DNA from: Actinophytocola sp045807065
GTDB lineage: Bacteria; Actinomycetota; Actinomycetes; Mycobacteriales; Pseudonocardiaceae
Assembly: GCF_045807065.1 (NCBI RefSeq)
Contig: NZ_JBJMIE010000179.1
Coordinates: 1 to 14,423, forward strand
Reading direction: 5' to 3'
Length of the DNA: 14,423 nucleotides
Positions within the stretch are counted from its first letter, which is position 1. Every line of letters begins with the position of its first letter. The notes under the pieces are model-generated. The model saw only the letters and a program-made list of their open reading frames with translations, ran no database searches and was not told the origin of the DNA. This document shows, piece after piece, positions 1-6,992 of the stretch. Position numbers and translations under genes: made by a program.

Positions 1-1
1 G

Positions 2-2044
2 CCGTCCGGGCACGGGTTCAGGGAACTACCGACCAGTACCGTCAGCGACGCGTTACGTGGTAAGCGACCGGTGAAGAAGGATCTTCTGGAAAGCCTGCTC
101 AAGGCGTGGCGGGTGCCTGCAGCCGAATGCGCGAAGGTGGTTGATGCGTGGCAGCGGATCAATGCTACGGTGGGGCAGGGGCCTGCCAATGCGCCACGCG
201 TCAATGAGGTTTCCCCGCGTGAACTCGGTGTTCACCCAGCGATTTCCGTCGCGGGCGCGCACGGCGAACTACCCGCGTACATACCGCGCGACTTCGACGA
301 GACGCTCCGCGACCTGATCGCCCAGGGTGTCGATCGCGGGTGCTTTGTCCTCCTGGTCGGTGGATCGTCCTGGGGTAAGACCCGCTCGCTCTACGAGGCG
401 GTAAGTGATGTCGTACCTGACTGGTGGCTGATACAGCCGGCGAAAACCCAGGAGATCCACGACCTATGCGCAGCGCCGACCGAGCGCACCGTGTTGTGGC
501 TGGACGAATTCAACCGCTATCTGGGTACCGATCCGCCGCTGCTCAAGGCACACATGGTTACGCTGGTTCGGACGACCGGCATGATCGTGGTGGGCACCCT
601 CTGGCCGGAGGACTACTTCAAGTGCAAGCGCCTATCGGCGGACGGTGGCAACCTCCATGCCGAGGATCGCCGGCTCCTCGACTTCGCCGACGTGATCCCC
701 GTACCGGGCACTTTTTCCCCGACCGAGCGGAATGAGGCCACGAAGAAGGCGGCGGAAGACCGCAGGATCGAAGTCGCCCTCTCGGTGTTGGACGCGGGGA
801 TCACCCAGGTACTGGCCGCAGGCCCCGACCTGGTGATTCTGTGGGAACAAGCGGGCGCGTACGGCAAAGCCATGATCTCGGCCGCCGCAGACGCACGTCG
901 CCTCGGCGTGCGGAGCCCTCTTCCAGCTGAGGTGTTGACCGACGCGATGGTGGACTACCTCACCCCAGCCCAGCGCTCGGCGCCGGTCGAAACGTGGCGG
1001 GATGAGGCGTTGGGGCCCGCCACCAGACGGCTGCACGGTGAGGTGTCGGCGCTCATTCCGATGGCCAGCGAGCAGCCCGGCAGTGCGGTCGGGTACGTGG
1101 TCGCCGACTACCTCGCCCAGCATATCGGCTCAGAACGCCGCGTTCATTGCCCACCGGACAGCCTGTGGCGTGCGCTGGTGACTAACGTCAACGACTCGGA
1201 CGACCTGCGTCACCTGGCCAGCACGGCACTCGCCCGAATGCGCTACCAGTACGCGGAGCAGGCGCTCCGACGGCTCGTACTGGACGGCGACGGTGCCGCG
1301 CTGACCAAGCTCGTCGCGTTGTTGCGCCGCCAGGACCGGATCGCAGAGGCGATCACGCTGGTGGACACCTGGCAGGCAGCCCATCCGGATGACCAGCGAC
1401 AGGGCCTCTACGCCGAGCTGGTCCGGGTGGGGCGCCGGGCCGAGGAGTTTCGGCAGCGAGCGGCGAGCGACATACGTGCGGCGGAACGGCTGGCAGAGCT
1501 GCTCGCGGATGGCGGGCGCGCCGACGCGCTGCGGACGCGCGCCGCGGCGGGCGACGCGGTCGCGCTCGAAGATCTGGCCGAGTTGCTGGCCGACCGAGGA
1601 TGCGTCGACGAGTTGCGCGAACTGGCGAGCGGGGGGAATGTGTTCGTCGGGCAGCGTCTTGCCGAACTGTTGGGGAGTCTCGGCAGGGAGAAGGATCTCC
1701 AGCGACGAGTGGACGCCGGCGACCAGATCGCCGGTCTCTACCTGGACCGGCTGCGGGAGCGGAACGTCAATGCGGGACCGCACGAAGCGGAACTTGCCCA
1801 ACTGCGGGCGGCGGCGGACGGTGGCGACCAGGACGCCGCGTCCGAGTTGGGCGCGTTGCTGTTCGACGCTCGTGATCAGGAAGCCCTGCTGGCCGAGGTG
1901 AATGCGGGCACCTACCAGGCTGTCGAGCGCTATCTCGCTCTGCTCACCGCCGACCCGGCGGTTGACCGCGGCAAGGTCCGCCGAATCCTGCTCTTCGGGC
2001 TGCGCGCGGACGGACTGCCCGGTGGGTTGGGAGCGGATGGATGA
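2..2044 (+). CDS. XRE-type HTH / P-loop NTPase with C-terminal helical repeats (5' partial)
   Basis: The frame is open from base 2 without a stop. The codons before the GTG at 71 read STVSDALRGKRPVKKDLL, the recognition-helix end of an actinobacterial XRE-type HTH, so the gene starts upstream of the window and the GTG is an internal valine. Counting from that GTG, a Walker A GGSSWGKTR lies at about 97-105, a Walker B VLWLDE at about 141-146 and a sensor-like VVGTLWPEDY at about 173-182. From about residue 395 to the end, degenerate helical repeats of roughly 30-35 residues recur (RLAELLADGGRADALR, DLAELLADRGCVDELR), resembling TPR/Sel1 solenoids. The HTH + NTPase + repeat plan suits a STAND-like sensor or regulator; the family is common in Streptomyces and functionally uncharacterised as far as I know. 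It lies 79 nt upstream of the winged-helix gene, probably in one operon. Its ligand and target are unknown. Confidence 0.85.
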   Translation, partial: PSGHGFRELPTSTVSDALRGKRPVKKDLLESLLKAWRVPAAECAKVVDAWQRINATVGQGPANAPRVNEVSPRELGVHPAISVAGAHGELPAYIPRDFDETLRDLIAQGVDRGCFVLLVGGSSWGKTRSLYEAVSDVVPDWWLIQPAKTQEIHDLCAAPTERTVLWLDEFNRYLGTDPPLLKAHMVTLVRTTGMIVVGTLWPEDYFKCKRLSADGGNLHAEDRRLLDFADVIPVPGTFSPTERNEATKKAAEDRRIEVALSVLDAGITQVLAAGPDLVILWEQAGAYGKAMISAAADARRLGVRSPLPAEVLTDAMVDYLTPAQRSAPVETWRDEALGPATRRLHGEVSALIPMASEQPGSAVGYVVADYLAQHIGSERRVHCPPDSLWRALVTNVNDSDDLRHLASTALARMRYQYAEQALRRLVLDGDGAALTKLVALLRRQDRIAEAITLVDTWQAAHPDDQRQGLYAELVRVGRRAEEFRQRAASDIRAAERLAELLADGGRADALRTRAAAGDAVALEDLAELLADRGCVDELRELASGGNVFVGQRLAELLGSLGREKDLQRRVDAGDQIAGLYLDRLRERNVNAGPHEAELAQLRAAADGGDQDAASELGALLFDARDQEALLAEVNAGTYQAVERYLALLTADPAVDRGKVRRILLFGLRADGLPGGLGADG

Positions 2045-2112
2045 CGGGCCGAAAGGGGCCCGCGATCACGACGGGACGAGTACGCGGGGCAGGTCACCGA
2101 TGTGAACCGGGG

Positions 2113-2118
2113 AAAGGA
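2113..2118 (+). promoter_or_regulatory. Ribosome binding site of the winged-helix gene
   Basis: AAAGGA lies 5 nt before the ATG at 2124. It supports this start over other in-frame codons and shows that the second gene has its own translation start despite the short 79-nt gap after the NTPase gene. Confidence 0.6.
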
Positions 2119-2123
2119 ACAGC

Positions 2124-2759
2124 ATGGCCAATGACAGCCTGACGCCGTCCGACAGTGCGACTCTCATTGCCCTGATGGCTGAGGCGCGCACGGTGCTCAA
2201 CACCGAACTCGTCGAGCTGTACGGAATTGACGTGATCAAGGATCGTCGGGAGAAGCTCAATCGGTTACATCTTGTCCGTAGTCAGAGATCGGGCCGCACC
2301 TACTCGCACGAACTGACGGATGAGGGTTGGGTGTTGGTTCAGAAGGACCTGGACGTCAGCAGTCCGAAAGCGCGGGCTATCGGGGGGGCGCTGGCCGCGC
2401 TGCATTTAAATCTGCTGAATCGTGTGCTGTCCCGTACCGGATATCACAACCTGACCGAGATGTTCTCGCGCACGGACATCGCGCCGCCTGAGCCGTCGGC
2501 CAACCTGGAGCTTCGCCTCCGCAACGCGTATGCCGCGCTTGCGACCCAGCCCGGGGCGTGGGTGGCCCTGGCACGGCTCCGGCCGTTCTTCGAGGACATG
2601 CCGAGAGCCGATGTGGACGCGGCGCTGCGCCGACTGAGCCAGGCGCCGGATGTCGACCTGGTGCCGGAGGAGAACCAGAAGTCGTTGACCGAGGTCGACC
2701 GAACCGCGGCGATACGCCTGGGGCGCCAGGACAGGCATCTGTTGGCGATTGGGGTGTGA
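2124..2759 (+). CDS. Small protein with two winged-helix-like modules
   Basis: This 211-residue soluble protein has no signal peptide or membrane segment. Residues about 10-75 (IALMAEARTVLNTELVELYG, then KLNRLHLVRS and RTYSHELTDEGW) follow the helix-turn-helix-wing order of MarR/PadR-like winged helices. Residues about 130-211 look like a second one: WVALARLRPFF, then MPRADVDAALRRL, then a wing-like stretch (DVDLVPEENQKSL) ending in an IRLGRQDRHLLAI strand. It sits between the NTPase gene and the double-ATPase gene and overlaps the latter by 4 nt (ATGA). That coupling suggests similar stoichiometry and perhaps a physical partnership, with this protein as DNA-binding adaptor for the motor. It could instead be an autoregulator of the operon. 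The winged-helix reading rests on sequence pattern only; no named family is recognised. Confidence 0.85.
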   Translation: MANDSLTPSDSATLIALMAEARTVLNTELVELYGIDVIKDRREKLNRLHLVRSQRSGRTYSHELTDEGWVLVQKDLDVSSPKARAIGGALAALHLNLLNRVLSRTGYHNLTEMFSRTDIAPPEPSANLELRLRNAYAALATQPGAWVALARLRPFFEDMPRADVDAALRRLSQAPDVDLVPEENQKSLTEVDRTAAIRLGRQDRHLLAIGV

Positions 2760-5700
2760 TGAACGACGCGGAACGGGCCGCCCTAGCGTCCCTCAGATTC
2801 AACTGGGCAGCGGTGCCCGACGATGTGTGGCGGCCCATGCGGTTCCATGTGGACGGGCTGCACGCGGGCGTCGTCCAGGCGGTACGCGGTGGTCTCGATG
2901 AGGCTGCCGCCAGCGAGAGCGGTAGTCCGATCGGCCTGGCGCTCCAAGGGCAGCGTGGCTCCGGCAAGACACATCTGCTCGGCTGGTTGCGCCACCAGGT
3001 ACAGGAGGGCGGTGGGTACTTCTTCCTGGTGAGCGTGCTCAGCGCACAGCGCTTCTGGGTCAGCGTGCTGACCTCGATGCTGGACGGGTTGGCCCGTCCC
3101 GTACCCGACAGCGAGTCCCAGTTGCTGCTGCTGATGCGGCGGCTGTCAGCCAGAGTGGGGGCTCCCCGTGCCGTTCGCCGTGCCTTCATGGGCGAGACCG
3201 CGCTGACAAGGGAGGCGCTGGACCTCTTCATCGAAGCACTGGCCGCGGTCGACGAGTACATCGTTCGGACGAGCCAGGAGACCGCGCGTGCCCTGGCACT
3301 CAGCGCCTCGGCCGACCTGGCCCACCGTGAGATCGCCGACAACTACTTCGTGTGCGGCGAGGAGGCGCTCCCGGGTGAACGCGCGGTGTGGGGAATGCGC
3401 CGCGCCCCGCGTACCGCCGAGGAGATAGTCCAGGAGCTGTCCCGGCTCCTGGCGTTGACCGGCCCGGCGGTGATGGCGGTCGACCAGGTAGACGTGCTGC
3501 TGGCGCAGTCGGCGCTGGGTGCCGATGAGGCGCACCTGCCAGAGACGAATGCGGCGTACTCGTACGATCCAGTGGTTCTGGAGGGAATCGCCGGTGGACT
3601 CATGTCGCTACGCGAACGCACCCGCCGGACGTTGACCGTGGTGGCCTGTCTCCCCACCACCTGGACGGAGATCAAGACGAAGGCCACAGCCACCGTGCGC
3701 GACCGGTTCCGGGAAGCACCTCGGCTGACCACCATCAAGAGGAAGGATCTCGCGCGCGAGATCATCGCCCGCCGGTTCGAGATGTTCTTCAACGCCGTCG
3801 GCTTCGTACCGCCGTACCCCACCTGGCCGGTACGGCCCGAAGCGTTCCACGATGCGGGCGAGTTCACGCCTCGGCAACTGCTGATCACCATCGATGAGCA
3901 CATTCGAGCCTGCCTGCTCTCCGGCACCGTCGTCGAACTGACTCGACTCGATGGGCCACGGGGCAACGCGCCGGTATCGACCGTCCCTGCACCGGTGTCC
4001 ACCGCGGACGCGAGAATGCTGGCCGAGTACGACGCCCGTTTCGAGGCGTTGCAGGACACCGCCGATGTCATGACGCCACTGGAGGCCGACACCGAGGATC
4101 TGTTGATGCCGAGGTTGCTCGAAGCCGGGCTGACTGCGTGGATCCTGGAGCGGGGCGAAGGAGGCGCGGCGTTCAGTGTGGATCCGCTGCCCAGCGCGAA
4201 GCCCGCGTTGCACGCCAGGTTGCGCCTGAACCTCGATGAGCGCACCGAGGATCAGGTGCACTGGTGTTTCCGTGCGATCAGCGACAAACACCACGGCAAC
4301 GCGGCGCTCAACCGGCTACGCCTGGCCGACAGCGCAGCCGGTCTGGACAGCAAGGTGACCAAACGGAAGCTCTTCCTGCTCCGGAACGAGTCCTGGTCCA
4401 GGGGCACCGCGACTCAGCGGCTGCTTAGGGAGATGACGTCGCGGGGCGGGCGGACGATGCCGCTGGACCACGAGGACCTGCGAGTCCTCACCGCGCTTCG
4501 TGCGCTCCTGGACGGGGATCCGAGCGGGATACAGCCATGGCTGGCCGCACGTCGCCCCACCCGGCACCTCACTGTGTTGCGGGACGCGTTGGCGGACGTC
4601 GAATCGTGGCTTCCCGCTGGCCGGGGAGCCGAGTCCTCGCGGCCCAAGCCGGTGGATGAGGCTGTGGCGCAGGAGACCCCACAGCCCGTGGATACTACGA
4701 TCGCCGCGCCGACCGCTGGCTCAACGTTGGTCGTGGGGCATGACTTTGACACGGGGCAGCCCGTGCAACTCGAAGTCGAAGCGCTGCGCAAGCACATGAC
4801 GATCTTCGCGGGATCCGGTTCAGGGAAGACAGTCCTGATCCGCAGGCTGGTCGAGGAGTGCGCGCTGCAAGGCGTCTCGTCCATCGTGTTGGATCCGAAC
4901 AACGACCTGGCCCGACTTGGCGACGCCTGGCCGGAGCCACCACCGCAGTGGGGCGACGGCGACGTGGCGAAGGCCGCCGACTACCTGGAGCACACCGACG
5001 TCGTGGTGTGGACGCCACGACGGGAGGCCGGTCGTCCGCTGAGCTTCCAGCCGCTGCCCGACTTCGGCGCCACCCTTGATGACCCCGACGAGTTCGCCGA
5101 AGCCGTGGAGGCGGCCGTCGCCTCTCTCGCACCGCGGGCGATGCTGGGTGGACGGAGCACCAAGGCGCACCTGGGGAATGCGGTCCTGCGCCGCGCCGTC
5201 GAGCACTTCGGCAGGCGCGGCGGCACCCGGTTGAAGGGTCTTATCGACACACTCGCCGACCTCCCGGACGGCATCGTCGACCTGGCCGAAGCCGACAAGA
5301 TCGGTCTCGGACTGGCGCAGGCACTCACCGCCACGATGGTCAATGACCCGCTGTTCGGCGGAACGGGTACCCCCGTCGACGCCGGCCTGCTGCTCACCCC
5401 TAAACCGGGCAAGCGCGCCAGAGTCTCGGTCATCAGCCTTATCGGGTTGCCATCCGATGAGGTTCGTCAGAGTTTCGTGAACCAGTTGCAGATGGCGCTG
5501 TTCGCGTGGATCAAGAAGCATCCGGCCGGCGATCGCCCCTTGCTCGGCCTGCTGGTCATGGATGAAGCGCAGACACTGGCCCCGTCAGGTGCCATGACCG
5601 CGTGCACACAGAGCACGTTGGCGCTAGCCTCTCAGGCACGCAAGTACGGGCTCGGCCTGATCTTCGCCACGCAGGCGCCCAAGGCTCTGCACAACCGCAT

Positions 5701-5965
5701 CCCAGGCAACGCGGCCACTCAGTTCTACGGTCTGCTCAACAGCCCGATCCAGGTGGAAGCGGCTCGGGACATGGCCAAGGCCAAGGGCGGCGACGTGCCA
5801 GACGTGTCACGGCTGAGCAGCGGCGAGTTCTACCTGGCCGCTGAGGGTGCGGCGCCACGCAAACTTCGTACCCCCTTGTGCCTCAGCTACCACCCGCGCA
5901 GCCCGCTGACGAAAGAGGAGGTTCTCGCCCGCGCACTGGCCGGGACAACCATCCCGCCCGGGTGA
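2759..5965 (+). CDS. Double ATPase: N-terminal AAA/ORC-like domain and C-terminal HerA/FtsK-like motor
   Basis: A 1068-residue cytoplasmic protein. I chose the ATG at 2759 (MNDAERAALASLRF) because it overlaps the preceding stop as ATGA. Domain 1 has Walker A GQRGSGKT (64-71) and Walker B-like PAVMAVDQVD (236-245), the pattern of AAA_16/ORC-type STAND NTPases. Residues about 330-660 are unassigned. Domain 2 has Walker A GSGSGKT (685-691), LDPNNDL (711-717), Walker B LLVMDEAQTLAP (931-942) and a sensor-like GLIFATQAP (966-974). These are hallmarks of HerA/FtsK-type DNA translocases, which work as ring hexamers. HerA motors usually act with a nuclease or other effector (NurA, Sir2, DUF4297), and none is encoded within reach here. 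A role in handling foreign DNA is inferred from this architecture and the island setting. Confidence 0.9.
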   Translation: MNDAERAALASLRFNWAAVPDDVWRPMRFHVDGLHAGVVQAVRGGLDEAAASESGSPIGLALQGQRGSGKTHLLGWLRHQVQEGGGYFFLVSVLSAQRFWVSVLTSMLDGLARPVPDSESQLLLLMRRLSARVGAPRAVRRAFMGETALTREALDLFIEALAAVDEYIVRTSQETARALALSASADLAHREIADNYFVCGEEALPGERAVWGMRRAPRTAEEIVQELSRLLALTGPAVMAVDQVDVLLAQSALGADEAHLPETNAAYSYDPVVLEGIAGGLMSLRERTRRTLTVVACLPTTWTEIKTKATATVRDRFREAPRLTTIKRKDLAREIIARRFEMFFNAVGFVPPYPTWPVRPEAFHDAGEFTPRQLLITIDEHIRACLLSGTVVELTRLDGPRGNAPVSTVPAPVSTADARMLAEYDARFEALQDTADVMTPLEADTEDLLMPRLLEAGLTAWILERGEGGAAFSVDPLPSAKPALHARLRLNLDERTEDQVHWCFRAISDKHHGNAALNRLRLADSAAGLDSKVTKRKLFLLRNESWSRGTATQRLLREMTSRGGRTMPLDHEDLRVLTALRALLDGDPSGIQPWLAARRPTRHLTVLRDALADVESWLPAGRGAESSRPKPVDEAVAQETPQPVDTTIAAPTAGSTLVVGHDFDTGQPVQLEVEALRKHMTIFAGSGSGKTVLIRRLVEECALQGVSSIVLDPNNDLARLGDAWPEPPPQWGDGDVAKAADYLEHTDVVVWTPRREAGRPLSFQPLPDFGATLDDPDEFAEAVEAAVASLAPRAMLGGRSTKAHLGNAVLRRAVEHFGRRGGTRLKGLIDTLADLPDGIVDLAEADKIGLGLAQALTATMVNDPLFGGTGTPVDAGLLLTPKPGKRARVSVISLIGLPSDEVRQSFVNQLQMALFAWIKKHPAGDRPLLGLLVMDEAQTLAPSGAMTACTQSTLALASQARKYGLGLIFATQAPKALHNRIPGNAATQFYGLLNSPIQVEAARDMAKAKGGDVPDVSRLSSGEFYLAAEGAAPRKLRTPLCLSYHPRSPLTKEEVLARALAGTTIPPG

Positions 5966-5987
5966 ACGGGTGACTCGGCCGTTCACC
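5961..5987 (+). terminator. Hairpin over the stop codon of the HerA-like gene
   Basis: GGTGAACGG (5961-5969) and CCGTTCACC (5979-5987) form a perfect 9-bp stem with a 9-nt loop. The stem includes the TGA at 5963-5965. There is no U-tract, which is usual for GC-rich actinomycete terminators. A role as operon terminator or mRNA 3'-end stabiliser is inferred. Confidence 0.5.
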
Positions 5988-6387
5988 ACGCATCGCCTAT
6001 GTCCGATCACATCGCCCGACTGGAGGAGCTCGCCCGGAGAATGCGTCGAACGTACCCCCACCGGCGGTTGTGGCCGGATCTTGTGTCTGCTAGCACCGTG
6101 AACAAACGCAGCAGTGCGAGGTGCGTGTCGTGCGACCGAAGGAGCCGCTGCGCTACCCGGGCCAAACGCTGATCACCCAGGAAGTGCTGCCGCAGAATGC
6201 GGCCAGCTGCGCCGACACTGCGCAGTGCACCACGTCGCGTTCGAGTGGGCGGCTCTGACCACATGAAGGGCCCGTGTCAAGTGCGCTGGGTCGATGGGGG
6301 AGTGGGAGCCAAATGGGAGAGTCGATTGTGCCGTAGGTGCGGTGAACAGCGCTGAAGCGCGGGTAACGGCACCCGGTTCACCTGGCG
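5966..6387. other. Intergenic stretch with no convincing gene
   Basis: After the terminator-like hairpin I see no ORF with domain or family character. A 57-codon ORF (5999-6172, +, MSDHIARLEELARRMRR...) has an ordinary start but no clear RBS and a Cys/Arg-rich second half, so I do not call it. From 6341 to 6382 GGTGAAC and GTTCACC could pair around a smaller GCGC-TGAA-GCGC hairpin (6349-6360). Being just upstream of the att-like sequences, these may be remains of integrase arm sites. Confidence 0.4.
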
Positions 6388-6408
6388 GTTCTCTGTTTCC
6401 GCAGGTCA
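6388..6408 (+). repeat. 21-bp att-arm-like repeat, copy 1
   Basis: It begins GTTCTCTGTTT and ends CGCAGGTCA, and matches 13850-13870 at 20 of 21 positions, same orientation. In both copies it is followed by exactly 19 nt of poorly conserved sequence and then CTGGGGG. The conserved spacing to the tRNA-derived core suggests an integrase arm or core-flanking site of an element end; the function is inferred. Confidence 0.65.
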
Positions 6409-6427
6409 AAGGCGTGTTCGGGCGTCC

Positions 6428-6469
6428 CTGGGGGTCAAGGGGTCGCAGGTTCAAATCCTGTCAGCCCGA
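6428..6469 (+). tRNA. 3' half of a tRNA-Pro(GGG) gene (att-site remnant)
   Basis: Reading 5' to 3': anticodon loop CTGGGGG (6428-6434, anticodon GGG), 3' anticodon strand TCAAG, variable region GGGTC, T-stem GCAGG, loop TTCAAAT, CCTGT, acceptor strand CAGCCCG and discriminator A6469. A terminal G72 needing C1, with A73, fits tRNA-Pro and agrees with the GGG anticodon. The bases before the loop (CGTCC) do not pair with TCAAG, and no D-arm or 5' acceptor strand precedes, so this is not a functional gene. It matches the 3'-end fragment left at the distal end of an element integrated into tRNA-Pro; pSAM2-type actinomycete elements are known to target tRNA-Pro. By that logic the element lies to the left and former chromosomal flank begins to the right. 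Confidence 0.75.
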
Positions 6470-6479
6470 CGGTCGCAAG

Positions 6480-6516
6480 ATGTCCGCTGATCACGGACCA
6501 GGTCAGCGGGCATTTT
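6480..6516 (+). terminator. Intrinsic terminator downstream of the tRNA-Pro remnant
   Basis: ATGTCCGCTGATC (6480-6492) pairs with GGTCAGCGGGCAT (6501-6513) over 13 bp including two G-U pairs, with an 8-nt loop and a short T run (6513-6516). Its place 10 nt after the tRNA 3' end is where a tRNA gene terminator is expected, which supports the flank to the right being original to the tRNA locus. Confidence 0.7.
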
Positions 6517-6705
6517 CGTGTGATTGATTTGATCTTGTTCTGACTGTCCACATTGGTCTGTACTGGTGGGTAACCGCCCCAGTGGGAGGATTTTGGGAGG
6601 ATCGGTAGCCCGGCGACGAAATGGTGTCGCGTTCGCAGTCGCAAACCGCCATCCCTAACGGGTGAACTTGGCGACGGGGTCGACGTCGGGCTGTGTTGGT
6701 GAACA
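6517..6705. other. Non-coding stretch after the tRNA terminator
   Basis: No gene or RNA is recognised. It is less GC-rich than its surroundings near 6517-6560 and holds a short direct repeat GGGAGGAT (6582-6589 and 6595-6602). Nothing more can be supported. Confidence 0.3.
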
Positions 6706-6990
6706 GTGCGGCACCCCGTTGCAGCGGCGATGACACCGCGTAGACCCTCTGCTCTGCAGGAGCAGGTCCGGCAGCCGCCGGTGGCGGTCGACAACCGTCT
6801 GGGCGGGGGAGGATTCCAGTCCGCCTCCTTTCATCAGGCCCCCGGTTCCCGAGCGGTACGCAAGATCTCACCGGTTGAAGGTCAGTTCTCAGCCGATGAC
6901 GACGTGGATGCCCTGCGTGCGGCCATGCGGCAGTTGGTCAACGACGTCGACCAGCAGTTCGACCTGCACCGTTCCTCCATTCCCGAGTGA
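6706..6990 (+). CDS. Hypothetical 94-residue ORF, possibly a gene fragment
   Basis: It opens with GTG and ends two bases before the convergent HEPN-like gene stops. The first ~60 residues are low in character. The last ~32 (DDDVDALRAAMRQLVNDVDQ and on) form a likely amphipathic helix with G/C-biased third positions, so the 3' part looks more like true coding sequence than the 5' part. It may be the 3' end of a gene truncated when the island formed. No family is recognised and no clear RBS precedes the GTG. It could be spurious. Confidence 0.3.
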   Translation: MRHPVAAAMTPRRPSALQEQVRQPPVAVDNRLGGGGFQSASFHQAPGSRAVRKISPVEGQFSADDDVDALRAAMRQLVNDVDQQFDLHRSSIPE

Positions 6991-6992
6991 CG

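Noticed and set aside
2558..2758. Upstream extension of the double-ATPase gene to 2558
   Set aside because: It would overlap the winged-helix gene by 200 bp and reads as Gly/Pro/Arg-rich shadow sequence; the ATG at 2759 in an ATGA overlap is the natural start.
2377..3342. 321-codon open frame on the - strand
   Set aside because: It is antisense to the coupled genes at 2124-2759 and 2759-5965 and is Ser/Arg/Pro-rich without motifs.
2..5965. Assignment of the left operon to BREX, DISARM, Dnd/Ssp or HerA-NurA systems
   Set aside because: No methylase, phosphatase, sulfur-transfer, PLD or NurA gene is visible, and I cannot match the dual ATPase with confidence to BrxC/PglY, DndH or a named HerA subtype.
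6294..6527. 77-codon ORF over the tRNA-Pro remnant (GSRGRRFKSCQPD)
   Set aside because: This is the usual false translation of tRNA sequence; the T-arm and acceptor strand explain the bases better.
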